From: Nymphaea colorata
Taxonomy: Eukaryota > Streptophyta > Magnoliopsida > Nymphaeales > Nymphaeaceae
Length of the DNA: 64,000 nt
Direction of reading: 5' to 3'
NCBI RefSeq assembly: GCF_008831285.2
Contig: NC_045144.1
Location: 9,215,886-9,279,885 of the forward strand
Part shown: piece after piece, positions 52,523-63,400 of the stretch
Layout of the letters: every line of letters begins with the position of its first letter
Numbering within the stretch: the first letter of the stretch is position 1
The notes under the pieces: generated by a model
What the model was told of the DNA's origin: nothing
Databases searched by the model: none
What the model saw: the letters and a program-made list of their open reading frames with translations, nothing else
Translations under genes and position numbers: made by a program

Positions 52523-52770
52523 CCTTCCAGCCGCCTCTCTGCAACAACTCGCCGCCACCACCACAGCTCCTCCCCTTCTGATCACAAAACGATGAAGACG
52601 CAAGAAGGCAATCTTTATACAGATGTTCTGCCATCACATGTCAGACACGTCGCCGAGAGATGCTGGAAAACATGAGCAGCGTGTCCGCCGGAGAGCCGTC
52701 CGATGATATGCATGTTAGTCATGCACGAAAAGGGCTTGTAATAGAAGCATTTGTTAAACTAGATAATTAA
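52523..52770 (-). promoter_or_regulatory. Possible captured 5' UTR and promoter of the peroxiredoxin gene
   Basis: The sequence upstream of the captured start codon contains an ACGT core (ACACGTCG, about 52645-52652) and ATGCATG (about 52709-52715). These resemble ABA- and seed-response (ABRE, RY) elements known from PER1-type promoters. The frame through 52603 has no stop but looks like UTR. That this is promoter is inference. Confidence 0.4.
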
Positions 52771-53007
52771 TCTATCACGATAATATAATCTACCACTTCA
52801 CTTCATTCTACCTAGAATAATCTAGCACTTCACTGATGACGTTCGTTCTAACTAGAATAATCTATCACCTCACTGGTTTACAAGTTTGTCCGTTGAACCA
52901 ATTTGTCTGTGAAGCTTACACTTCGATTAACGCCTCGCCTCGCTTCGCCTCATAAGAGGCTCAACGCCTCGCCTCGCTTTCTCGCCTTTTACAACATTGC
53001 TTCAGAC

Positions 53008-54344
53008 ACCAAACCAATCCCAATCCTCTTCCCTGTCACCAAGTCCTGCAAAACACAACGATTTGCAGAGAATATAAGTTCACAATTCAATTCCTTAGTA
53101 ATCTTGCTGATAGATAACATATTTAAGGGAAGATGAGGAACATGTAAGGCACCATGCACTAAAAATTTATTTATCAAAGAAAGACTCTATTTTCCTGCCA
53201 CAGAGGTAAAGGAACCATCAGCAAGAGAAACACGTTCCTTTCTAGAAGATAACTTATACTCATGAAAGAGCTTAGGTTTGCCAGTCATGTGATGGGTGGC
53301 ACCACTGTCAACAATCCATTCTTCCATACAAGAATTACCTTTTTCACCAGAAATGGCCAGAGCATGGTTAACCTTCACATCATCTGACACTTCGGCCTAA
53401 CCAACATCAATCTGACTTAAATAAGCACGGAGCTTACGAATCTGTTCAGCTGAGATAGAGGCTTTCCCTCCACTAGAGTTGGTAGCATCATAAATAGATT
53501 TCTTCCCACTGGAAGGTTTCCCTCGACTATTCTTCTTTTCTGGATGAAGGTCCCAACAAAAATCCACTGTATGACCAGTCTTCTTGCAGTGAGTGCACTT
53601 GCGAGGAGGTCGGGCAGCTCCTACAGGATCACGGCTAACAAGGGCAGACCTCTCATTATACGAGATATGATCCCCCTCGTTTCCAGTAATAACAAGGCGT
53701 CGTTGCTCTCCAGCCTCTACACGGGAGTAAACATCTTCAATACTAGGTAGTCTGTCAGAATTAAGGATTTGACTCCTTATACCTTCAAAATCATCATTCA
53801 ACCCTGGAACACCCTATTCTCCTATTCTTTGGCTAAATAGCGGACTTGATCTTGGGGACAATCCCAAGTGTCATCAGAAATGGTAGTCAAGTTCCTCCTA
53901 CTTAGATTTCAAGGCAGCATAGAAATCTGCTATAAAGTGGTCACCTTGGCATAGAGAATAGACATCCTTCATCAACTGATACACCCGAACAACTTTCTTC
54001 TTTTGGCCATACATCTGCTCAAGTATAGTCCACATATCCCTTGCAGTCCTCTTGCGAAAAATAAGGGGTTGAATCTCGGGGGACACAGAGTTGACAATCC
54101 AAGTCTTAACTTGGTTGTGCTCAAGAAACCATGTGTCCCAAGCAACATTCGTCTCAGCTGGTTCAATCTTCCTCCCGTTTATTTAAGCAATTCTACCTCG
54201 ACCTACGATCCCCATGGTCATAGCAGCAGACCATTGAAGGTAGTTTTCTTTGGTAAGACGAATAGTGGTGACATGAAGAGGTATATTTTTAGTTCTAACA
54301 CCCCCAACCTCAGTCTGACCAGTGTTCATAGTAGAGGAGGATGA
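53008..54344 (-). pseudogene. Gag and protease of F, broken
   Basis: Gag starts near 54353 (MAESSSS). Pieces: 53898-54086 (EIQPLIFRKRTARDMWTILE, GDHFIADFYAALKSK); 53397-53801 (DFEGIRSQILNSDRLPSIED, zinc knuckle [30 protein letters not shown], then a TAG); 53187-53390 protease (WIVDSGATHHMTGKPKLFHE); 52989-53177 ([35 protein letters not shown]). A frameshift at about 53880 and stops at 53397 and 53187 disable it. Confidence 0.8.
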
Positions 54345-54359
54345 TTCAGCCATGACCAC

Positions 54360-55271
54360 AAATCAATATTGCAGAGTGAAAAAAAACAGGTGAACATGAA
54401 CAACTATGCAGGAGCTGCGACAAGCAAGACAGTGGCAGGCATCCCCCGGCACAGCCCAAAGAACCAACAGCGGAAGAAGACAAGCTAGGCAATGGTGGAC
54501 GACGACACCAACATGAGCGGCGCTAGACAGGACGGGAGTAGCGGCAAGCTGGTGGCATTCCAGGTGCAAGGCGACGCCAGAAACCAGCGACAGAGTTGGC
54601 GGCGATGCTGGTGGCGACAAAGACCGTCGGTCGAGCAGCAGGGCAGCAACGTTGGTACAGGTGATGCAGCAGAACACTGCCGCAGGGAACTGGGTAGCAG
54701 GCGATTCAGGCAGCAGAGCGTCGACACCGGAACAGGCAGCGTTTGGCGATGCAGGAAGCGGGCGATGGCAACGCTCTGCAGAACGAGCCTTCCCCTGTAG
54801 AACGAGCAGAGGGGTTGGCCGACGATGATAGAGCAGAGAGAGGCGACGCGTGGGACCTGCTGATGACAGACGGTGGGCAACACCAACGGCACAAGAGACG
54901 TCAGCTAGAGAGCGTCGAGCGATGGATGACGACGGTCGCCAGGCTCAGGCGATGCAAGCAATGGCAACGACAGAGCTACGCGGCGATGCTGAAGCCTGAA
55001 GGGAGCAGAGGCGTCAGGTGACGTCGCTCCACTGTCACGCACGGGAACTCCACGGCAAGCGGTCGACAGCAGAGCTCCACGGGCACCACGGACTCCACGG
55101 GACAACAGTAGGAATGAGCGACTTTGACAGTGGTGAGATCCAAACCAATCCAAGCTGAACAGTAACAGAGGTACCCTCCACGGTAGAACACAGCAGCAGG
55201 AGCGATGGCGGAGGATCAGCCGGAACTTCATGGCAGCAAGTCGAGCCAAAAAAATTTTTTCTAGAGATTTG
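54360..55271 (-). other. Leader of element F
   Basis: GC-rich, low-complexity sequence between the primer site and gag. Open frames on both strands lack domains. Similar long GC-rich leaders occur in B1, C, F2 and G. Confidence 0.6.
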
Positions 55272-55283
55272 GCTCTGATACCA

Positions 55284-55523
55284 TGTAGAAACAAAGACAA
55301 AGAAGAGAAACACGATGTAACGTGGAAAACCACTCAACACGAGGGAAAAAACCACGGGTGAGGACTGGTGCCCACTAGCAACCAGACACTCTCTCTCTTA
55401 GATTTTCATTCACTTACTGAAAATTAGGGTTTACACGGGCTAAGTAGGGTCATAACAGCAATACACTGGATCAGGTCCAGATCCAGACCCAAATAGGTGA
55501 CCCAAATATATCATACGTCAACA
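55284..55523 (-). repeat. 5' LTR of F
   Basis: 240 bp; the + strand reads TGTAGAAACAAAG to CATACGTCAACA. The adjacent primer-site complement GCTCTGATACCA is at 55272-55283. Inverted GGATC/GATCC motifs lie near 55468-55490. Confidence 0.87.
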
Positions 55524-57515
55524 ATGTCAAAACAACCTCAACCCAAAAATTTTTAGGAACATTTTTGGATAAAAGAAGTGCTTTTGTAGTTTCAATAATG
55601 TGCCTATGTTTTCGTTCAGCCACTCCATTTTGTTGCGGAGTATTTGGGCAAGATTTTTGATGTGTCATGTCTTTATCTTTTAGAAATTGTTCAAATTCAT
55701 TTGAAATAAATTCTCCTCCCGAATCACTTCTAAGGATTTTAATGTTGGAGCCGAATTGGGTTTTGATCATGTTATAGAAATTCTTGAAGTTTGCAAATAC
55801 CTCTGATTTGTGTTTGAGAAAATACACCCAAGTATGTCTAGAGGAATCATCAATAAAGATCACATAATACAATAATCTTCCTTTAGACATAATAGGAGTG
55901 GGTCCCACACATCCAAATGCACCAATTCAAAAGACATTTGGGCAACAAAATTTCTATTATCAAAAAGTAAGGCCTTCATTTTTGCCTTGATACAATCATT
56001 ACAACAAAAGTTCTTTTGACAATGTTTTTCCAAGAAGAGAAGATGGGACTTGTTCTCTAGATTTGAATGTCCAAGTCTTTGGTGCCAAGTTTGAATATCA
56101 CTTTCTTTGACGATATTGCATGAGGGTCTTGAAAGGTCCAAAAATTCAATGTATTAGAGATCATTTTTTCTAAAATCTTCCTCAATCATCTTCTTGGATA
56201 AACGGTCTTGTATCAAACATTTATATTGTGAGAAAATTATATCAAAACCAAGGCTATTTGTGAAACGGACAATAAATTCAAGTTCAATTTAGGAATACAT
56301 CTTACTTGGGGTACTTTTAAAATGTTGGATTCAAATGTTTGATTAAGATTTCCTATAAAATCAATTTCAAGAGGAGTTCCATCAGCTGTTTTTTACAAAG
56401 GGATATGAAGTGCATTCGGCGAGAAGGGATCACAATGAGTCATATGAAAAGATGCACATGAATCAATAATCCAAGAATACTTACTTGAAGAAGTAGATGC
56501 AATGGTAGCCTCCAATGTTGATGGTGTGCCTCTTTCCTTAAGCAAATGTTGAATGGCTTCAATGAGTTTTGGTTGAAGAGCACTTATGAGTTGATCAAGT
56601 GGAAAGGAGCTTGATTCTCTCTTTTCTTCTTGGATGGGAGCCGCCATATTATTTCTTTTGTCAAAATTTCTTAGCTTTAGACATTTGGGTTTCATGTGTC
56701 CTTCTTCTTGACTATGGTAACAAATAATTCTCCTTCTTCCTCCTTCATTTGTTCGGTTGAAATGTGGAAGTCGATAAGGCTTTAAGTAGGCCCCCGGCAT
56801 AGATGTGACAAGAACATTGTTTGCTTTTTCTCTATCAAGATAGTCGATTTTCTTCCATTTGGAGTTCAGCAATAGACTCATTCATAGATGGTGTTTTAGA
56901 ACGGTGAAGCAAGGAGGTTTTAACACCATCCAATTTGGGTCTTAGACCTGTGATAAACTTATAAAATTTGTCATATTGGATTTGTTTTTCACTAAGAATA
57001 AGATCTTGTGCATCAACTTAATGTGGTTTAAAAATGCTCAACTCATTATATAATTGATCCATTTCGGCTACATAGTCATTAATAGATCTATCTCCTTGTT
57101 GAAGGTTGTGAACCTTGAGTTTGAGTTGAATATTATGCATATAAGCAACATCTCTTATGGTATGAGTTTTCTTAAGATATTGTCATGTCTCTTTAGTAGA
57201 ATTTAATTTTGAAATCTGCCCACTAGCATTGTCAACACGAGTTAATATTCATGTGATAATCTTGTAATGACCTACATTCTATTCTTTCCACTTCTTATTG
57301 TACTCAGCCACAATTTTTTCTTTTTCCGTTCCAACCAATTCCACAACCATTCCATCAACAACTTTGGTCAAGACTTGTTGAGGTTCAAGTTTTGTCCCAT
57401 CAACTAGTCCCCAAAGGCTTTTACTATGAATGAATTTTCCATAGTTTTAGCCCATTTGATATAGTTTGTTGACAAAAGTTTAGGAAATGGAAGAGATGAA
57501 ACTTTGTCATCCATT
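55524..57515 (-). pseudogene. Integrase, protease and gag of element D
   Basis: Gag starts at about 57515 (MDDKVSSL) and runs with several stops to 56882. 56393-56881 has a CCHC-like zinc finger (CYHSQEEGHMKPKC; the second Cys is Ser) and protease WIIDSCASFHMTHC, where the catalytic DSG is changed to DSC. 55860-56141 is GAG-pre-integrase (WHQRLGHSNLENK ... CNDCIKAKMKAL). 55524-55908 is the integrase core ([52 protein letters not shown]), broken off at WVEVVLTL by the LTR of F. Confidence 0.82.
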
Positions 57516-57859
57516 GAGCACAATCAAAAAAGATAATCTACTTACAATTTTTGGAGAAGCTTGGTGCCACGTGAAGAGAAAAAGATCTCAGCAACAATAG
57601 GGAACAGCCACAGTCCCAGCAGTCAAGGAAGCTTGATACGATAGTGTCAAACCTGGTCACAAAGATCACCAAGAATCCATGAGAAATAATCGCCAAGGAC
57701 CAGCAAGAAAAATAGCACCTTCTTGCACAAAACCGCAGCCAACAATTACATCAAACACTTCATGTGCTTCACAGCTTCAGAAAAAAAAGGCAGCACGAAC
57801 TGATTCTCCAATATTTGAAAATCAGCAAATCGAAGAGCCAAACCACGGCTCTGATACCA

Positions 57860-58346
57860 TGTAAATCAGGCCCAAAACTTGGAGATACAAATGCTCCAAG
57901 ATATACACTCTTGAAGATTCTAGCAGCTTCAATAAGTTACACAAACCAAACCTCAAACTTGAGGAGAAATAAACGTATATTGATCTCAAATGGATACACA
58001 AGAACAGGCCTAAAAACATTAGCTAAAATAAAAGAACCACAACACTATTTATAGATGAGATTACATAAGGATGAGAGAATTCTAGACGTTGGACTAGTTC
58101 CAACAGCTAGAAATCTAGCCGTTGGGACTAGTCCATTTCTAGTCAATATGCTAAAATCAAAAGGGTAAAAGTGGAAATCAGAAAATACAAAAAGGAAAAG
58201 TACATAAAGAAAGGAAAACTTACATAAACAACCTAAGTATCCTAAAATATATATATATATATATATATAGACATATATTAGTTGACTAATATATGTAATA
58301 TACATGCATATAGATATATATAGATTGGGATACATACATTCTAACA
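57860..58346 (-). repeat. 5' LTR of element D
   Basis: 487 bp; the + strand reads TGTAAATCAGGCCC to ATTCTAACA, with primer-site complement GCTCTGATACCA at 57848-57859. The leader between 57516 and 57847 has no recognised feature. Confidence 0.9.
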
Positions 58347-59713
58347 GCTACTGCCGCCAACAGCATCCATGCTGCTGTTGCTGCTCCTCCTCCTTTCCTC
58401 TTCTTCCTTCCTCTCTTCTCTTTTTCTTTTTTTCTTTTCCTCTTCGCTTCTGTTTTCCCTTTTTTTGCACATGGCTGCCCCACCACGACCCTCTCTTTCT
58501 TTCTCTCTCCCTACACTCAACCTGCTGTGATGTAGCCTTGCCTCTGCTTTTCTTCTTTGTCTTCTTCTTCCCTACCATTGGAGGATCTCCCTTTTCCCTC
58601 AATCTCTCTCTCTTTCACTCAATCTCTCGTCTCACTTGACCCTTTTTTTACTATTTTTTCTCACTCTCATACACTCTCTCTCTCTGTCCTTTCTCTCAAT
58701 CCGTCTTTCAGTCTCTCTATTTGCTAAGAGAGAGGCGTGGGGGATGCTGTCCAAATCCAAACCCTTCCCCATACACATATATAGTTTGTATATATATGCA
58801 TATTTTTTTTCTTGCAAAAATTTATTCTCCAAGTACATAATTTGACTATGTAGCTAATCGACCAATTTTAGTCTTTCTCTTTTGTTTAATTTCCAATCAT
58901 CACAAAATCTCGAGATTTTACATATCTCACCATAAATGAAAATCTTGCAATTTTCTCTTGAGATTGTAATATTTTTAAAATTTTTGCATTTCTGAAAGTT
59001 TTTATTATTTTTATTGTTTTAAATTTTTAAAATTGTCAAGATTTACCCGAGAAGAACTTCACCAAAAAATACCCGAGAAAAACCTTGCCATAATTTTCCC
59101 AAAAACGATATTCGTGACAATGTTTCCAGTAATGCCCCTCTATATATTCGTAGGTGTATTTAGTTTAACTATTTCCTAATCGGACAAATCAGTTCCTCTT
59201 AGCCAATTTTTTGTTGTTCATTAGACATATGTATGTTCCCAATTTACCCATGTTTGCATGGAAAATTCCCTTATAATATTTAAGTTTTATATGAATTTGG
59301 TGTGGATAATTTATTATTTTAAGGCCCATGAGGCCTATATTTGCTTAAGTTACACCTATGGCCATATGAAATTCCTTTTCTAGTCTTGTTTACATATGAC
59401 AACTGAAACATCGGATTTCCTTTTGGGAAAATGCCAAATAAGCTTTATGTTAGATAAAACATTGGTTGAGTGAGAAATAGTTTAGGAGATGGCCAAGGCT
59501 GATAAGAATTCAAATTGAATTGATTTTCTTGCAAGGTATCTGCAATACGTACATGTTAGAAAACATTCTGATTAAAGACAATGTTTCCTGAAATTTAAAT
59601 ATTTTTCATGCCAATGTCATAACAGAGATGACCTTTATATCCATCTATGTGTCCCACGAACCTGCAGGTATTGGCTTTATTTCCAAATTTATTTCATTGG
59701 GTCTTATTAATGT
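58347..59713 (+). other. Intron 8 segment between D and G: no gene seen
   Basis: It opens with CTG triplets and a long pyrimidine-rich tract (about 58376-58720), then AT-rich intron sequence. The CTG-rich start continues the sequence left of D at 35665-35686, as expected for a split target. No transposon or gene was recognised. Confidence 0.5.
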
Positions 59714-59998
59714 TGTTAGAATATGTTGTTATGGGAACCGGGTCCATATCTGGACCCGGTTCTATGGGGCGCGGGTACCGAGGCGGGCTCGGTACCCTAG
59801 GCGGCTTCTCCTCTCTCCCTCTTTATATTGTCACTTGTGTTTAGTGTTGAATTAAGTGAAATATATTTTCTCTCTCCTAGGGTTGCGGTGAGCCCCTAGG
59901 TCAGAGCCTCCCCGTGGTTTTTCACCTCTTTCTGAGGTTTTCCACGTAGATTGTGTGTTTGTTCTCCACTCTCTCTCTCTGTGGTTCGTGTTTCTACA
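59714..59998 (+). repeat. 5' LTR of G
   Basis: 285 bp, TGTTAGAATATG to GTTTCTACA. An inverted repeat ACCGGGTCC/GGACCCGGT at 59737-59760 is the same as in element C. A TTTATATT box lies near 59820. Confidence 0.9.
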
Positions 59999-60011
59999 TG
60001 GTATCAGAGCC

Positions 60012-60407
60012 AGCGGAGTTGGAGAAGCGTTTTTTCCGAGGATCGTCAAGTTTTTTCGTCGCCCGACGCCGTTGAAGTTCCGGCGCCGCTGCTGCCCGTT
60101 TGACGTCGCCCTGCTCTGCCGCCGCTGTCCTTTGTTCCGCCGCCGCTGTCCTCTGTTCCGGCGCCGCTGCTGCACTTGTGACGTCGCCCTGCTCTGCCGC
60201 CGCCGTCCTTTTTGTTCCGCCGCCGCCGTCCTCTGTTGCGCCTCCGCGGTCCTCCGTTCGGCCCGTTCTTTGTTTCTGCCACCGTGGGTGGCCTATGTGT
60301 TGCGCCGTCGCCTGCTTTCCGTTGCCGCTGCCTCATTCCCGCCGCCGTCGCCGCTGCCTCCTTCCCGTCGCCGTTGCCTCATTCCCGCTGCTGTGTGCTT
60401 GTTTGTG
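60012..60407 (+). repeat. GC-rich leader of G with tandem repeats
   Basis: A CGTCGCCCTGCTCTGCCGCC unit recurs at about 60103 and 60182, embedded in GCCGCC/GTCCTC(T/C)GTT units. There is no protein domain in either strand's open frames. Confidence 0.65.
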
Positions 60408-63400
60408 ATGGCAGACGCGATGGGGACTCAAAAAGATGCCGTTCTTGACACGGGCAGCGCCTCCAAGACTGAGAACGTGCCGCTCCAGGTCAACTCTATT
60501 CGTCTGACCAAGGACAATTACCTATCTTGGTCTGCCGCTCTCGAGATTGGGATTACTAGCCGTGGGCGCCTCTCTTACATCACTGGCGACAAACCTGCGC
60601 CCATCAAATCTGATCCTCAATGGGCAACGTGGGCGTTGGAGGACAGCCAAGTGAAGGTGTGGATTATCAGCTCCGTGTCATCCGATATCCAGCCCCTCAT
60701 TCTGCGGAAGCCGACCTCTTTTGATATGTGGACTGTGCTTGCAAAGATGTATGGTCGCAAGAAGAGACATCTGCGTACCTATCAGATTAAACGCAGTATT
60801 TACTCTCTGACACAGGGTGATTTGTCTGTTGCTGCCTTCTATGCTGCCCTGAAGACCAAATGGGAGGAGCTAGATTATCATGTGACTGATGAGTGGACGT
60901 GCGGTTCAGATCATTCCCTCTACTGGGAAAAGGAATGGATGGACCGTACGTTTCTGTTTCTGGGAGGCCTGCGGGATGAATTCGAGTCTATTCGTAGCCA
61001 GATTCTTAATGGTGATGAGATTCCGGGGATAGAGGAAGTATATGCTCGTGTTGAGTCTGAAGAACAACGTCGCCAGGTGATGCATCTTGACACCGGTCAT
61101 GGCCCTTCTGCCTTTGTCAGCCGTGCCTCAGGGACTGGGCAGCGTCCTGCCCGACATTGCACTCATTGCCACAAGTTGGGGCATTCGGTGGATTTCTGTT
61201 GGGATCTTCATCCCGAGAAGAGACTGGTCAGAGGTCGTCCTCCCTCTGGCAAGCGTAGCCCTACTGTGTCTGATTCCAGTCAGAGCAATTCTTCTAGTGG
61301 TGCAAAGTCCAAGTTGTCTCCTGCTCAACTCAAGGAGCTACAGGCGTACATCAGCCGTCTATCTACTACCCCTGAGGAGTCCTCCACGTCTGAAGGGGCT
61401 CAGCTAGCCCAAGCCCTCGTTGCCTCGACTGATCAAGGTAACCCTTCTCTTGGTGATTGGATTGTTGATAGTGGAGCCACTCACCACATGACAGGGGACT
61501 CTAAACTCTTTCAAGAATATCAACTTTCCTCTGGCAAGCAACGCGTGTCTATGGCAGATGGGTCTTCTATCTCTGTGGCTGGGAAAGGGAGCTTGTCCCT
61601 GCTGAACAAATACCATCTCCACAATGCGCTGCATGTTCCAAATATTCCTGTGAACTTACTCTCTGTCAGCAGTATTACTAAAGAATTAAACTGTAATCTA
61701 ATTTTCTCTGCTGATCATTGTTCCCTACAGGACTTGGTGACGGGGAAGAAGATTGGGATTGGTTCGGTTACTGATGGGCTCTACAGGCTGCCGGTACAAG
61801 TTGCTTCAGCGTTGGTTTCTGCCACGAGTGGTCACTTGTCTGGTGTGAATGATAGATCTACTGTTCTGCGATGGCACGAGCGTCTTGGACATCTCCCCTT
61901 CCAGTTAATAAAGAAGTTGTTTCCTCATTTGTTTGTTTCTGTCTCCATTGACTCCTTCGCTTGTGAAGTGTGTCAATTGGCTAAACATGTCAGGGCTTCA
62001 TACCCTATTTCTTTGAATAAATCCACTCATCCGTTTGCCTTAGTTCATTCCGATGTTTGGGGTCCTTCTGGAGTACCCACGTGTGGTGGTTGTCACTATT
62101 TTTTGACGCTTATTGATGATTACTCTAGATGTACGTTCGTGTACTTGTTGCGAGAACGTAGTGAGGTTCCAGCAGTTGTGAAAAACTTTGTTGCCTTTGT
62201 TGAGACTCAATTCCATACTACTGTTCAAGCTTTCCGTACGGATAATGCAAGAGAATATGTCTCCCAATCCCTTGATGAATTCTTGAAAGGAAAGGGTATT
62301 GTTCATGAAACCTCTTGTAGTTATACCCCTCCTCAGAATGGTATAGCTGAACGTAAAAATCGTCATCTATTGAATGTTACCCGGGCCATTATGTTCCAAC
62401 GTCATGTCCCGAAGCGGTATTGGGGTGATGCACTTCTCACTAGTGCACATCTCATTAACCGTATGCCTACTAGAGTGCTGGATGGTCAGTCTCCTTATTC
62501 TACCCTGTGGCCTACTCAGAATCCGTGGCCTCTTACTCCTCGTGTCTTTGGGTGCAGTTGTTTTGTGCATAATCATAGCCCTACTCTCAAAAAACTTGAT
62601 CCCCGGTCTATTAAAGGAGTTTTCTTGGGGTACTCTTCCACTCAGAAGGGGTATAAATGTGTGGATCCCACTACTTCCAAAGTATATGTTTCGAGGGATG
62701 TCACATTTCATGAACATGAGTCGTATTTTCCGGTGAATACTCTTCAGGGGGAGTGTCTTGGGAACAAAGGGGAAGAGTATTCCTCTAATCAGCTGATTCA
62801 GTTTATGGAGTTTTTGGATTACAAGGTTAGTCCCAGTGTGATTGACACGGTCACGGTCAGTAATGAGAAGGGCAGTCATATGGAAGGGGTCACGGTGGAT
62901 GCTCAGCCCACTGTTGCCCGGGATCACTTGTTTGGCAAGGTTTATGTCAGAAAGGAGAAAGCTACTGTGGAAGATGTTGGTGATGAGGATAGAACCAATC
63001 CCAATCTTGTGATCTCCCCGGATGACCCAAGTCCATCGAATGAAGAGCTCCCTATTGCTTTGCGCAAAGGCACCAGGTCATGTACTTCTCACCCTATTCA
63101 GAGATTTGTTTCTTATGCTAAGCTCAGTACAAATTACAAATGTTTTATCACAACCTTATCCAAAGTTGTTATTCCCAGGTCGGTGGATGATGCTAAGGAT
63201 GATCCCAAGTGGTTACATGCTATGACGGAGGAGATGGGTGCGTTAGCTAAGAACAAAACATGGGAAGTTGTTGATATCCCTAAAGGGACACACTTAGTTG
63301 GCTCTAAGTGGGTTTACAACGTGAAGTACAAACCTGATGGCACTGTAGATCGATATAAAGCTCGTCTGGTTGCAAAGGGGTTCAGCCAGAAGTATGGGAT

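Larger units (their letters stand above)
51752..52999. mobile_element. Non-autonomous hAT carrying a host gene fragment (Pack-hAT)
   Basis: 1,248 bp with exact 8-bp target duplication CTTCAGAC (51744-51751 and 53000-53007) and 11-bp terminal inverted repeats CAATGTTGTAA/TTACAACATTG. The left subterminal region has a perfect 22-bp palindrome (51759-51780). Both sides carry many GAGGCG/CGCCTC units. Excising it and one copy of the duplication rejoins the copia F reading. It encodes no transposase. Its interior holds a 1-Cys peroxiredoxin gene start. The TIR shares CAATGTT with the 9-kb hAT at 4698, so a related transposase could have moved it. Confidence 0.9.
51520..55523 (-). mobile_element. 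Copia element F, 5' half, carrying a Pack-hAT
   Basis: Reverse-strand copy with 5' LTR (55284-55523), primer site complement (55272-55283), a long GC-rich leader (54360-55271), gag, protease and the GAG-pre-integrase region, ending at the integrase zinc motif near 51530. It is interrupted at 51752-52999 by a hAT element. RT, RNase H and the 3' LTR are absent. The LTR matches the family of B1 and of the LTR at 24236. Confidence 0.85.
35687..58346 (-). mobile_element. Ty1/copia retrotransposon D, split by about 17 kb of nested elements
   Basis: The 3' part (35687-38336: LTR 35687-36174, RNase H, RT, integrase end) and the 5' part (55524-58346: integrase core, GAG-pre-integrase, protease, gag, primer site, LTR 57860-58346) are one reverse-strand copy. 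The LTRs share the same ends and are about 93% alike. The flanking pentamers are GCTGC (35682-35686) and GCTAC (58347-58351), a target duplication with one change. About two dozen bases of integrase between LT and PTKLL are lost at the break. Own length is about 5.5 kb. Confidence 0.85.

Noticed and set aside
38337-55523. A single 17-kb composite retrotransposon inserted in D
   Set aside because: The border LTRs are in opposite orientation and not a pair, the flanking pentamers (GTAGG, ATGTC) do not match, and the interior is several families with broken ends.
5568-60011. tRNA genes suggested by initiator tRNA-Met-like sequence
   Set aside because: Only the 12-13 nt primer binding sites of retrotransposons are present; no cloverleaf was seen.
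60100-60448. Two + strand frames upstream of gag in element G (102 and 78 residues)
   Set aside because: They are low-complexity translations of the GC-rich leader. The real frame starts at 60408.
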